DNA of 64,000 nucleotides from contig CM046833.1 of assembly GCA_025618425.1 (NCBI GenBank), positions 4,186,298-4,250,297 on the forward strand, in the 5' to 3' direction. The DNA comes from Heliocidaris tuberculata. Its lineage: Eukaryota; Echinodermata; Echinoidea; Camarodonta; Echinometridae. Shown here in pieces: positions 33,069 through 45,733 of the stretch (position 1 is the stretch's first letter; the number at the start of each line of letters is the position of its first letter). Below the pieces are notes generated by a model that was given only the letters and a program-made list of their open reading frames with translations, ran no database searches and had not been told where the DNA came from. Position numbers and translations under genes: made by a program.

Positions 33069-33190
33069 AAGAAAATTCTGACGAAATTAAGAGGTGATCT
33101 GTCTACGACAGACCACCTAATAAATAAATAATGAAAGAAAATTCGTACGAAATTAAGAGGTGATCTGTCGATTACGACAGACCACCTAAT
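33069..33190. repeat. two tandem 67-bp hairpin units at the repeat end
   Basis: Two units (about 33069-33135 and 33136-33190) each contain AGGTGATCTGTC, a 3-6-base loop and GACAGACCACCT, forming hairpins at 33092-33118 and 33158-33187. The right arm is the inverse of the AGGTGGTCTGTC found at the start of each 2.1-kb copy, so these are probably the right terminus of that family. Confidence 0.75.
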
Positions 33191-34071
33191 AATATTACGT
33201 TATTTCTTTTTTTTACAAAACATAATTTCAACAGAAAATCGAGCTGATTTAAAAGCTAATGCTATTTGTAATAGTTTTTAAGTGATGTATTAGTTGTTGC
33301 GATGCCGTCGAAATTTGTAATATCTGGTAAACCCGTTTTGTCATTCCATAAAAACTATGAAAACTACGCAATACTTACCTTTAGCTGCTGAATCACTAGA
33401 CAGGTCGGGTTTGACGAAATATGTTGGCAAAATTGAAGTTCAAAATGATGCCGCTTTGTAAGGGCTCATAAATACATTTTTTTTTAAATCAATAAGAACA
33501 CAGTGACAGAGTATTTTCCAAGGCCTGATTATTTCAGACGTTCGCCATCACAGCAGTTGAAACTATAGTGGCGACGAATAACACACATAAAATGTAAACA
33601 CACGTATAGTGTATGAGTCATCAGGTCATCCGCACAGGTCTAATCAAAAAGGATGTGATGCGTTGATGCTCGCGCGCACATCTTGGCAAAAAATTAAACT
33701 GCTCTATATTCTGTAAGTTAGGTGTTCCATGTCGATAAACTAAATTCAAAATATGAGCTTCGAATACTGCTTCTATAAAGATATGTTGCAAATTTAAATA
33801 CACTTTCAATAAACATAAAAGCGACTTGTGAGTACTAACTTCGGTATATTTTCAATGGATTTCAAGGACATAAATATCCAAATACACATGCAAAATCAAT
33901 ATAGAAACGTATATACATTTGTATACATACACATACATACATGTATATAATTATTTTAACATGTACATGTATCTCAATAAATTCAAAATTTACCTGCCCC
34001 CGACAAAGCAATTGATTAATGGAGAAAGATTTATCAATCTGTTGGTAAATTGAATATGGTGTCGCTGAAAC
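33191..34071. other. unassigned AT-rich sequence
   Basis: No gene or element recognised. There is a TACATACATGTA-type simple stretch near 33910-33970. Confidence 0.5.
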
Positions 34072-34232
34072 CAGGGGCGGATCCAGTATTGTTAAAAAAA
34101 AAGGGGGGGGGGAGAAAAAATGTCAGCTCTAAAGGGGAGTGGATCACATTTAAAAAAGGGTGCGCGCAATGATCATTTTTTATTCAAAAAGGGGGAGGCA
34201 CGGGCCCTAAATGCCCCCTAAATCTGCCACTG
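34072..34232. mobile_element. hAT-type MITE, CAGGGGCGGATC family
   Basis: Left end CAGGGGCGGATCCAG, right end AAATCTGCCACTG. Flanks GCTGAAAC (34064-34071) and GCCGAAAC (34233-34240) form an 8-bp target duplication with one mismatch. Same family as the element at 92-393; G-rich interior, no coding sequence. Confidence 0.8.
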
Positions 34233-34251
34233 GCCGAAACCACTGGTCCTT

Positions 34252-34310
34252 CTTCATGGCCAAGTGGTTAAGGCGTTCTAAGCCACGGAAACTTGTTCGA
34301 TTCACTTAAG
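34252..34310 (+). mobile_element. tRNA-derived SINE fragment
   Basis: Contains an A box (TGGCCAAGTGG, 34258) in a tRNA-Leu/Ser-like context (GGTTAAGGCG) and a B-box-like GTTCGATTC about 30 bp downstream. The anticodon arm cannot fold, so this is a remnant and not a tRNA gene. Confidence 0.5.
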
Positions 34311-34376
34311 AGAAACTGTTTTCAACCTTCAAAATCTGAAAAAGGGAGGGCAGCTCTGGGGAACTCTATTTGGGAA

Positions 34377-34490
<114 letters not shown>

Positions 34491-34497
34491 TATATAT

Positions 34498-34960
34498 ACA
34501 GTGCTGGTCAAAAGTTTCGGTACACCCTGGATTTTGAGATGACATTTCACTTTGGTGTCTATTCCCCACATAATGAGCTTGTCTAGGGCTCTGACAAATG
34601 TGCTAAAGGTCAGATGTTACATTAAGGTATGGTTTACTTTAACTGTCATTGGTTGGATACACACAACTGACGAAAAATGACATAACGATATAAGCAATTT
34701 TCACGTCCTTTTCTGTTCAAAATCAAAAGAAAAACAATTCACACTGAAACTGTCCAAAGTAGCCATTGTGTGGTTATGGTCTTTCAAATGTAATATATTC
34801 CTTTAATAAATTTCATCATAATTACTACTTGAAATGTCCATTCAGTATTCTAGCACCACTGTTCAGGAAGGATGCTTAGATCTTCCTTTTTAACTCGTCC
34901 AACACAAGCTGTATGGGGTTGGGTTCCAGACACATAACTTGCCAAACCATTGAATTTTTA
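34498..34960 (-). pseudogene. degraded Tc1-like transposon end
   Basis: Starts with a Tc1-type terminal sequence after TA (CAGTGCTGGTCAAAAGTTTC). On the minus strand near 34880-34930 residues NPIQLVLDELKRK resemble the C-terminal part of Tc1 transposases, which normally reads NPI.hlW.elk.r. No matching inverted end and no full transposase frame were found, so this is a truncated relic. Confidence 0.45.
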
Positions 34961-35502
34961 AGAACCTTCTTTGCATATTTCTTTCAATTACACATAGTTC
35001 CCCGCACAATAAACCCAGCGCTTCGCACTATGTGTAGCGTATTCTATACACACAGCAATCCTAATGTGAGTAGTGTGTGTGGCCGTTGTTTGAATTTACA
35101 TCCCCTCTTTTTTGGGCCAGGGATATTTATTACTTTTCACCTCTCATTCAGTAAATATTTCACTTGAGGAGGAAAAAACTTCACAACATCTTAGTTATGT
35201 TAGTACCCTGCTTTTTATTAAGTAAAATCAAAGAAATCTCACGAAAAGTTTTTGAGGGCCTCCCAAAACTATTTGTTACCTTTAAGGCTTCAGGTTCAGC
35301 ATCCCTCTTTCCACTTGTCCCAGATCGTCGTCGAAAAGTGATCTCCAGAAGATAGACGTAATATGCGCGAGCTGAGAGCTAGAGCGCTAGCTAGATAGAG
35401 AAGGCGCTGGAGTTAGAGCTGCTATAGAAATCATCGATAACCAACGAATGCGCGCAATTTCACAATTTCAATGTGCGCGCGCAATGTGCGCGCGCAATGT
35501 GT

Positions 35503-35547
35503 ACCCGTACCATAGAGTTAAATACTTCTTAACTCTATGACCCGTAC
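35503..35547. repeat. 29-bp palindrome between 8-bp direct repeats
   Basis: CATAGAGTTAA, a 7-base loop and TTAACTCTATG form a perfect palindromic arm pair (35511-35539). It is bounded on both sides by ACCCGTAC (35503-35510 and 35540-35547), which looks like an 8-bp target duplication around a minimal hAT remnant or an excision footprint. Just upstream are two tandem AATGTGCGCGCGC units. Confidence 0.75.
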
Positions 35548-36751
35548 GTACTCCCAGCAATTCCCGATGTAGAGCTCTGCCCCCTCAAACAAATAAAGGG
35601 CTTCCAAATTTTGGGGACTGGCCCAACCGCCCAAAATGTCCTTATTCTGCCGCTCTTTGAAGGGGCCAGGCGGCCTTATCAAGAGTGATTTAGCACTAAC
35701 CTTATAGAAAATAAACCTTGACATCTATGTGTGGCCGGCCCCTTTATTCAATAACTGCTTCCGAAGGCCCCATGAATGACAACCTCCTCCCCCCCCCCCC
35801 CCCCCGGATCTTCCGATTGCACTTCTGCAGGTTCTACTGCACTTTGTAGGGGGCTGGGCTCGACCTTATCATGAGTGCTTTTACATATCCCCCATACCTT
35901 TGCTAGACTCCTACTCAAATGTGCACCCCAATGCGGAGCGCAACTGAACATGTGCACACCCTACCCCCCCCCCCTCCCCCATTCCCTTATCCAACGCTGC
36001 CGTCACGGCCGGCCCCCTCTTTTCAAATAAATTCTTCAGGAATGGCTCGAAATTTCTTTGGAGGGGCATTATCGTCAGCGCATTTGCACTAAGCATTTCA
36101 GACACTGCGTTTAGGCTGAGATTTTTAGGGGAAATAGGTTGCATCCCAACTTAATTTTCCACAAGCCAGGACCGGCCCGGGTTTCGCACGTGCTTGACCC
36201 CTCAAATGTCAATGCCCCCCCCCCCCCCTGCATTGTTACCGTCACCGTCATAGGTCGTATTTCTCTCCCCCCCCCCACTCTCTCTCTCTATTTTTCTCTT
36301 TCTTTCTTTCTTTTCCTCCTTATCTTTTTTTTTCTTTCTTATTTTCTTTCCCCTTTTTCTCCTTCTTTCCTTCTTCCTTTCTTCTTCTTCTTTTTCTTTT
36401 CCCCTCTTTTTTTTCCGCCGCCAATAGGGGGGGGGGGGCCGCGGCCGATTCGGCCCCCCTGGATCTGCTAGTGCTATCTTTTTCAAAACCATAATGAGCT
36501 AAACGTGGCAGCCATCCACTTATTTTGACAATTGGGTTTCTGACACTGCCACTTCAGACTGTCTGAAATCGGTCGTGCTTGAATTATTGGTCATGTTCTT
36601 GGCACCATTTGGAAGACAAGAAAATTAGCTTTCCAAGGATGTGTACAGAAAGCAAAATATGATTTGGAATTACTGAGTAATTTTCACTATCAGCATGGGT
36701 TTCCCTTTTTTCAGGGACACCCTGTATATTCCTGACTAGAGACTAAACTTT
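35548..36751. other. unassigned mosaic, poly-C runs and pyrimidine-rich tract
   Basis: No gene recognised. Contains poly-C/poly-G runs (35790, 35965, 36217, 36270, 36427), a CT-rich stretch (36258-36415) and repeated GGCCGGCCCC motifs. A mariner-like terminus (AGGGACACCCTGTATA, 36713-36728) has no partner that I could find. Confidence 0.5.
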
Positions 36752-36801
36752 GTAATTCTAATGAAGGTTACTGAGGGAGAGAAGTGTAATTAGCTAATTT
36801 T

Positions 36802-37876
36802 AGCATAAGAAACAAAGAAATAAATTAGGCCTACATAATACACAAATAAAATTCCTATCATATTTTCATTTTTGATAACAATTAAGCCAAGGTACAATAT
36901 TCGTTTCCTGTTTGTGTGGCAAATGGTGAAAAAAAGAAGGAATCGTTCGTGCATGTCGGCTTGTCTTTATTTGTGCGCATTTCAATCTGGTTATTAAACG
37001 TCCTGCGTTATTTACGTAAGCAGAATGCTCACTGAAAAAACCCCCCCCCCCAAAAAAAAACAAAAGTGAAAATCTGATAAAGTTTAAAAACATTTGATCA
37101 AAACATCGTTTCTATTTGGATTATTTGTGGTCGTTAAATTGAACCAATTACGGTGGCGAGTAGGGTATTTTTTCAATTTTGGTGTGACAGTCAAACTATA
37201 GTTTGAAGTGTGCTTTATAAGAAAGAAAATACGTTATGAATGAGAAATATCCGTATTTCATGGGGGGGGGGGGGTGAATCGAGTGTAGATTTGCTATGTC
37301 AGTCAGTTTCTTGAGAATGACAAGGCACATTTCACTTTATAACCCTATACATTATACATTTTATTTCAACCCCTATTTTTCTCAAAATCGTGGTTTTGAG
37401 CACGGACAATGTATAAACTTTAAAAAGTTTTTGTCCAATTTTCCTCAAACTTTGCCAGGCTATCAGAATGAGGGTGATAAGCAAATTATTATAGCTTTTT
37501 AGGGATAACCGTAAATAAAGTCAAGTTAAGTAAAAGAAAATGCTTCAAATCTTGATTTTCAGGGGAAAAAATGCCATGAAGAAAAGCCATAATCAGAATA
37601 TTTGAAATCCCAATATAACATAACAATGTAACAATGTAACAAAATGATATAAAACCTCTACCTTTAGAAAAGTTACACCTATAAGGATCAACAGAGTCAA
37701 CTGTATTCATAGATTGGTTAACTCGGTTTCATCTGGACACACTCTGACGCACATTCTTTGTTGTCATGGCTGTGTGCTTACCTAACCAACTTCACCAAAA
37801 TGCGTGTATACTAATCGATGACTCTAGCTAACAAGAGAGCGCCCTATGAAGAAAGAAAATAATTTGTAGCAATGTC
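36802..37876. mobile_element. R-family element, copy 1, right end missing
   Basis: Matches copies at 44507 and 46496 from AGCATRAGAAACAAAG onward, but stops at 37876 without the right terminal repeat seen in the other copies. Its left flank (36752-36801) is the tail of module S, so this copy once lay in the same S-R array. A short conserved frame (37296-37502) is described under rejected items. Confidence 0.8.
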
Positions 37877-40800
37877 AAGCGGTGTACAAAGAAGATGAAA
37901 ATGAAAAGCCTAGTTCTTTTAATTATCCTAAGGATATTATGAGCATAAGAAACAGAGAGATAGATAGATTGAGTAAGAAGGGGGGAGATTAACATAGGGA
38001 CAGAAAGAAAGGTAAATAGAAAACAGGGAGAGAGAGAAAAAAAAATAAAGAGAAATAAAAGTAAGTGAGGAAGTAGTCCGTTATCCAGTGTTCAAAAAAT
38101 AGCCTTTTGGAAAATTTTGTGAGGATTTTTGGAAGCATACATTTTTAGAAAGTTAATGCCATAATTAGAACCATAAATATTGCTTCCAAATTTTACAATG
38201 GGTCTAAAGTTACTTTTCAGGTACTTTTAGAATGCTGATTTTGGTCAAATTTATGATTTTTGAATCATTTTTAAAAAATACTCTTAACTGCAATACTGAG
38301 AGGAATTAAAAGTGTTTATATAGAAATGATATTGCAGATGATTTTCATGAAAAAATAATACAGAAAAATATATAGTTATGGCAAATATAGGCTTTTATTC
38401 ATATCTAGGTTTAAAAGCCCTCTACGATAATCATGAAACATGTTGAACTTTCGTCAAACCGTATATTAGTGAAAAATAATCTATCAATAGCATAATTCAT
38501 CATATCATAAACTTTGAAAATGTGCTGGCACATGGAGTGACAGTCAAATCAACATGGTATCAACAGAATTAAAATAGCGATATGCAACACGATCAACACT
38601 GATTGTACAACAAACAATAATTCTCGTGTTGATAGTTGCCTCTCTTAGTTTTGTCTCCCCTTTTGCTTGGTATTCTTTCTCCACATGAATTGTTTCCAAA
38701 ATTACGACTCATTACATTGCTGTCTGTCATTCCATCCTGGCGTTGTGCATGACAACCTGCCCCTTTCATGAACCTAAAATGTCCGCCCTTCGGCATGCGA
38801 TAACAAAAACATAAATTCCATTCATTCAAAAAGATCCAGAAGAGATAAGTTTGTCATACGTTGAGCTAAACATCAAGGTGAAAATCGTGATATAAATTTA
38901 TATAATATCAGGTCCTTCATTATTGAATCTCATATTAAAATTTAGGTAGATAATTTATTTCGAATCTCATAAAGCTGTGAAATTTACCATTCCTGCTCAA
39001 GTAATTGTATTCAAGTGTGCCAATTTACTTGTAAAGCAAATTAAGATATCATAATTATTGTTGAATTATTATTAGAATTCCCCCTTCCCATTTAGCTAAA
39101 CGATCCCCCCCCCTCTCTCCCTCTTCCTTCCTTTCTTCTTCTTCTTCCTCTTCTTCATTTTCTCTTTTCTTGCTCTTAACCCTTCTCCTTTTTCTTTTAA
39201 TTCAATCTAAATATCATTTTCAGAAAGAATTGAATATCTTCCAATATACACTTGCAAATATATTCTACCGGTATACATGTATTTGACACCAAATAAAAAC
39301 ACCTTCAAAACAATGTTTCGGCAAATTTTGATATTCGGCAAATTTGCTTTGACAACCCCCCCTCCCCCCCCCCCCCCTCTCCCTTCTCATTGCCCATGAT
39401 CTACTACCATTAGATAATCAAGCTTTGATTCTTTATCATATTGATAATATTTCCAATTAAAAGTCTTTACAGACAGTGACAGAGAGAAGGGTGTTAATTT
39501 TATATTATAATAAATTAAGAGAGTATGGAAGCCCAACGAAACACGCTTAAAAACAACTAAGGTATAGGTAATTACTATAACAAAAGAAATAAACTTATTA
39601 TATTAATATATACCTTATTCTATACAAATGAAAGAAGGCAAATATTTCATTCACAGTGAATAGGGTGGAGTTGAAAAACATATATTTGGAGAATGTGTAG
39701 GAGAGAGAGAGAGAGAGAGAGAGTTTATCGATGTGGAAGGGGAATTGTGATAGCGCATTAAGATAAAAACAAAATAATTCTAAATACTACATTGAATCAT
39801 AATATAATCAAAGAGTAGTGGTACACTTCAACATTTCCTACAATCAATAACTTTCGTAATGAAGATTTATTTCACAGCTTCATGAGGTTTGAAAGAAATT
39901 AATGTGAGTGGTATGAGGTCCAAGAATGCAGGCCCTGATGCTATAATAAGCTACAGCTCAAGAGACCAACATTCCAAGAGACCGGGACTTCTGACATTTC
40001 TTTTTTCTTTCTTTTTCTTTTTAAGAGTTCACTAGAAGCATGGCCAATACCAGAGGGAAATTTTCCCTTTTATGAAGGCCTATTTTTTGTTTTGTTTTTT
40101 GTTGTTGTTGTTTTGTTTGTTTTTGTTCTAGCTCGTGGGCTGTCGGTCTCATTTACAAACATAACGCCAGGATGCAAGTGAGAATAATATTTACTTTTAA
40201 AAACACCAATGGGAAAATGGGCACAAATAGATAGAAATAAAGAGGGGAGTTAAGAGTATGCTGATAGAAAACAAAATAATGAGACAAATTTTTTTAGTAA
40301 AACTAGGAAGAAAAGTGTGGATCTTGTTGTATACCACTCTTCTAGTAATTTTTTTCACATATAACTTTTGATTTTGACTGTCTCTCAACTTATGTGCCAA
40401 CATATTTTCAAAGTGAATGATATAATGAATATTATATTACAGTTGTTTTATTATATCATATCATATTATTTAATATGATTAATATTATGCCACTGATCGA
40501 TTATACTAATACTAGCTGAAGCAGCCCGTGGACATATCATCCACAGGCGCTAGCTGTGTTTATGATTAATCACAGTACCGTATATTTGTCACAATAATCA
40601 AGTGAATAAAGAAAAAAGTCGGTCAATGTGCTTTTTTTTTACCAATAAGTATTTACAACATGTGAGTATGTGTTATTCATCCAAATCTTGCATGAGTTCT
40701 GCTGAAGAAAATACATTTTCATCTTGATGAAGACTAAATGACGATTGTTTTACTTTATGAATGACTGAATAATGATATTTATTTATGTTACGTCGGCCCT

Positions 40801-43001
40801 GTGGCCTGTGGATGACACACGATCTCATTTACACCTGGGCGGGATTCTCGCACACAGAGCATGGATATAATTATGTTCGAATAGTATAGCCATGAATAGA
40901 GCTGAGCGATTTGATCTTGCCATGTTTCTGTGGTTTAATACTCAGAGAAATTAAGGCCATAAAAACATAACATGCATAATTAGCGGTACGTCCCTTGTAA
41001 AGGATGCAAAAGTTAGAGAGAAAAAAAGAATTTATTGTCATTTTCTTTTCAGGGGGATTATGGCCCCCTTATAAGTCTTGGGAGGACCGACGGATTGACC
41101 TTTCCCTACCGTACCCCCTCCCCGACCCCATCGGCCTCCCGTCACCCCCAGCGCGAGGGTTAGTATCCAATACGTATTCATATCATAGTGGAAATATTTT
41201 CGAAGGAAATTTTGGTGGGGGGGGGGGGGGGGGGGCTCCTTCTTTACACCGTGGCAACCGATATTCCTAAGTGAAATAAAGAGTCCTAAAATATGAAGTG
41301 GCCGAAATCCCCCCCTTTTTTTTTTTTTTTTACATCTAACAGTTATACGTTCCTCCCCGCTTCACCCTGTCTCATTGAACATCAACCCCCACAAAAAACA
41401 ACAACAAACAAACAAAACAATTGTATCACAGAAAGAATTAAGTTCAACTAAGAAACAGCCCCCCCTAAAAAAACAACAACAACAAAACAACAAAAAACCA
41501 ACAAACAAACAACAACAAAAAACCCTTGAAAGTTCAATTTATAAAGTAATGGAATGCTTACAAAAATCAAACTTCCAAAGGAGCCGAATTTTCACAAATA
41601 AAAAGCAGAAAAGATTACGGGCACCAGAATCGATCCGAATCGATCGCGACGACCGCCCCCTCCCCGGATGTCTCATTGAGACCTGTACATCATCCGCGTA
41701 AATCACTTGCTGAATTAAAAAGCAGATTGCAGTAGGAGCAGATTTTTATGCTCTTAACAGGGAAACCCGTCTATCTCTGATTTTTATACCATTATTAACG
41801 GCGATTTTATATCTTGCTTAAGGTATTTTACATCCTATCTGAGGATTACATCATCATCATAGACCTATTTTTAGCCAAAAAAGGAACCGTAAAAGAAATT
41901 TAACCTATTTTGGAACACACTACCGAACTATACCCCCCCCCCCCCTTCCGCGGATCTATCATCTCTGCATTTGCTACCCTTTTTCTTGATTTATGCTTTT
42001 TTTGATATCCTAATTAAACGCGTATAATCAGGGTTATGCGCTTATTGTTGAAAAGGTACCCTTTTTTACTCGTTTTCATGTACGTGTACCGGCTTCAATG
42101 AGACATGTCCCCACCCACCCCATCCACCACTTCAGCACTTAAAAAGTGCCTCCCAACCATCTGGGGACTATTCCCCGCCCGTGGGTACCAAAAGGTGGGG
42201 ACCTATAAAGAGCCAGGGGAGGTACCTATTCAAACAAAAGAAAAGGCCCCAAATCCTTAGCGTAATATATATGAAGATACGATATCATGTAAGTATATAG
42301 GTTACACTGTCGGAAACAGTTTCAGTTTATAGAGCAATAGACAATGCCCCCCCCCCCCCCCCACGTTCCTAAACTTATGTACAGTTATTGTACAAGCGAG
42401 TTAGAATAGCGACCGAGTGGTACATATTTTGCATTGTAACCCCCTAAGACGCAATTTCTTTTGCATTTCACCCAGGAAAATTCGCTCTCAAGGGGTAGAG
42501 ATTCGAATTTTGATCAATAATAAACAGTTTTATATTCACTCCCTTCTCGAATAGGGCGCGAAATTAACGGAAACACGTGAGAAATGATCAGTCGACGAAT
42601 TTAGAAACGCAGCCCCAAAGTAGAAATTTCCTTCAAATGTTAAACCTTTGGAAATGCTATTTTATACACTTCATCCTACATCTTATGGGGGGGGGGGGCG
42701 GGATATTTAACATGAGGCCGATGAAGCGTACAGGACAGCTAGCAAAGCAACTAGAATTACAGTTTATTTTTCAAATTTTGAACCCTATAGAAACGCAACT
42801 TATAAACTACATCCTATACTGGGGCGCGGAATTATGAGAACTTGGAGCAATATACGCGAGGAAGCAAAGCGACCGTGCTTTATACAATTTTCGCATTTCA
42901 AACCTTCAACAAATGTATTTATAATGCATTGACCCTGCGGATTTAATCCTTAATTATCATACTTTTTATTCATTTTCTCCTCTATTACTTACTCTCATTT
43001 T

Positions 43002-43059
<58 letters not shown>

Positions 43060-43742
43060 GGGGGGGGCACTCCTTCAAGTAATGCCCGAGGCACATACCC
43101 CCACCCTGCCCTCCCGTAGATATGTCACTGGAAGGGGGCGGGGAGGACAAGATTATTTAAAAGTATATTATAACGAAATCGCTCTTAAAAACCCATAAAT
43201 TTGGGATACTTTTCAAATATTATCTCGCTCAGTCGCAATGCGACCTCGCAAAACAACATTGTCAATTTGACGTTTTGAAGCCAACTATTTGTCAGGCCAA
43301 AAATTCGAAATTTTAACGCAACTGTAATGAATGGGAATAAAATCTGAAATATCTTCAAACATGCAAATCAGTTGTTTTGGCATGAAATACAAAGTCATCG
43401 ATATGTATTAAAATACATGATATAGTCTGCTGTTAACTGGACACAATACGTGTGCCACGCTGCTTTGTTGGGCAATCACACAACAAAGAATGTGCGTCAG
43501 AGTGTGTCAAGCTAAAACGACTTGGCCAATCTACGTGTATAGATTGGCTCTGTCATTAGAAAATAACTATCACTGATATTTGTTGTTGTTGTTGTTGTAT
43601 TTTCAACACTTTCCACCACTTGGATTTCTTAGAAATTTGTCCATGTTTTTAAGTGCATTTTTATGATACATACACAGTTGAAGTATTTTGCGATGCGATC
43701 AGTAGGAGGATCATGCCATTTAAAAAAAAAAAAGATTTTCAC
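37877..43742. other. unassigned block separating R copy 1 from the S-R array
   Basis: About 5.9 kb with no recognised gene: AT-rich sequence, a (GA)n tract (39700-39722), A/C-rich simple DNA (41390-41520), several poly-C/poly-G runs (39350, 41215, 41935, 42345, 42685), and a (TA)n tract followed by a G run (43000-43068). Near its right end (43479-43550) is an inverted, diverged piece of the R element: 29 bp are identical to the reverse complement of 37735-37763. Confidence 0.6.
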
Positions 43743-44506
43743 GAAATGACTGTACTAATTTGTTAAATCGACGAATAGCGCATCGTAATACACCCTTTCT
43801 TACTTTGTTAAATAGGCCTGTTCATAAATATATTCAAATTTTATGCATACATTTAAAACAAAGGTTGTCAGAGGCTTTTCAGACATAGCAAGAAGTAATG
43901 TATGCAAACTGGATTCCAAGTATTGTAGTTCATTAATTAATAAAAGGTTAATGGAATACTTCGTTACTACTCTCTCTAAAAAAAAAAAATATCGAGTGAT
44001 CACTGACATCACTCCCCGGGGAATGAAAATAGAGTGAAAATAGAGTGAAACCCAACTCTTTTCCTTCTAGAGACCACTCGATAGTCACTCGATATTCACT
44101 CCTAAACAAGTAATCACTGACGTGACTCCCGTGAAAATTCAATCTTTTTTAGAGAGAGTATATAGGTCCCCAGGAAAGAAACATCCATATATTGGAATAA
44201 CTTTGTTAACAGATCTATTGTAGTATGTAACATTAATCTTAAATTATTTTTTTTTGCTAATTTGTAGTTGTTTTGTTAAATTAGGGTCATGCTAACTTCA
44301 AGTTAGTACTTCCGCATTTATGCCTCACCTAGCTTATTTATCGCAAATTGTATTTCCCTTACTTTGTATAATATCAGTTAGTATTATAATAGTATGTATT
44401 ATTTTTACATAGAAAAGATTATTGTCAACTCGAGAGGGCAGTATAGTAATTCTATTGTAATTCTAATGAAGGTTACTGAGAGAGAGAAGTGTAATTAGCT
44501 AATTTT
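43743..44506. repeat. module S, copy 1
   Basis: About 760 bp from GAAATGACTGTACTAATTTG to GTAATTAGCTAATTTT, repeated at 45734 and 47733. It contains the CTCTCTCTAAAAAA MITE and is followed directly by R copy 2. Confidence 0.9.
43970..44158. mobile_element. TA-flanked MITE with CTCTCTCTAAAAAA ends, copy 1
   Basis: Inverted ends CTCTCTCTAAAAAA and TTTTTTAGAGAGAG lie between TA dinucleotides (43968-43969 and 44159-44160), as for mariner-type elements. The interior has further inverted motifs (TCGAGTGATCACTGACAT against GTAATCACTGACGTGACT). No coding sequence. Confidence 0.8.
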
Positions 44507-45733
44507 AGCATGAGAAACAAGAAATAAATTAGGCCTACATAATACACAAATAAAATTCCTATCATATTTTCATTTTTGATAACAATTAAGCCAAGGTACA
44601 ATATTCGTTTCCTGTTTGTGTGGCAAATGGTGAAAAAAAGAAGGAATCGTTCGTGCATGTCGGCTTGTCTTTATTTGTGCGCATTTCAATCTGGTTATTA
44701 AACGTCCTGCGTTATTTACGTAAGCAGAATGCTCACTGAAAAAAACCCCCCCCCAAAAAAAAACAAAAGTGAAAATCTGATAAAGTTTAAAAACATTTGA
44801 TCAAAACATCGTTTCTATTTGGATTATTTGTGGTCGTTAAATTGAACCAATTACGGTTGCGAATAGGGTATTTTTTTCAATTTTGGTGTGACAGTCAAAC
44901 TATAGTTTGAAGTGTGCTTGATAAGAAAGAAAATACGTTATGAATAAGAAATATCCGTATTTCATGGGGGGGGGGGGGGAAATCGAGTGTAGATTTGCTA
45001 TGTCAGTCAGTTTCTTGAGAATGACAAGGCACATTTCACTTTATAACCCTATACATTATACATTTTATTTCAACCCCTATTTTTCTCAAAATCATGGTTT
45101 TGAGCACGGACATTGTATAAACTTTAAAAAGTTTTTGTCCAATTTTCCTCAAACTTTGTCAGGCTATCAGAATGAGGGTGATGAGCAAATTATTATAGCT
45201 TTTTAGGGATAACCGTAAATAAAGTCAAGTTAAGTAAAAGAAAATGCTTCAAATCTTGATTTTCAGGGGGGAAAAAATGCCATGAAGAAAAGCCATAATC
45301 AGAATATTTGAAATCCCAATATAACATAACAATGTAGCAATGTAACAAAAATGATATAAAACCTCTACCTTTAGAAAAGTTACACCTATAAGGATTAACA
45401 GAGTCAACTGTATTCATAGATTGGTTAACTCGGTTTCATCTGGACACACTCTGACGCACATTCTTTGTTGTCATGGCTGTGTGCTTACCTAACCAACTTC
45501 ACCAAAATATGTTCATACAAATCGATGACTCTAGCTAGCAAGAGCGCCCTATGAAGAAAGAAAATAGTTTGTAGCAATGTCATTTGCCACACAAACAGGA
45601 ACGAATATTGTACCTTGGCTTAATTGTTATCAAAAATGAAAATAAGATAGGAATTTTATTTGTGTATTATCATGATTATGTAGGCCTTATTTATTTAGAT
45701 CAAAGCAAGCTTTATTTCTTTGTTTCTCGTGCT
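44507..45733. mobile_element. R-family element with long TIRs, copy 2
   Basis: 1227 bp. The first ~130 bp (AGCATGAGAAACAAG...GTGTGGCAAATG) are repeated inverted at the right end (about 45587-45733), where an extra AAGCAAGCTTT block is inserted. No transposase is encoded, so this is a non-autonomous foldback or long-TIR DNA element. Target duplication not resolved. Confidence 0.8.

Noticed and set aside
38593..38829. 78-codon minus-strand frame with several Cys and slightly higher G+C
   Set aside because: Looked like a possible exon, but no family match, no convincing splice sites and no neighbouring exons.
40537..40818. Possible MITE with TCATCCACAGGC and its inverse
   Set aside because: Only 12 bp of inverted match, with no further terminal similarity or target duplication.
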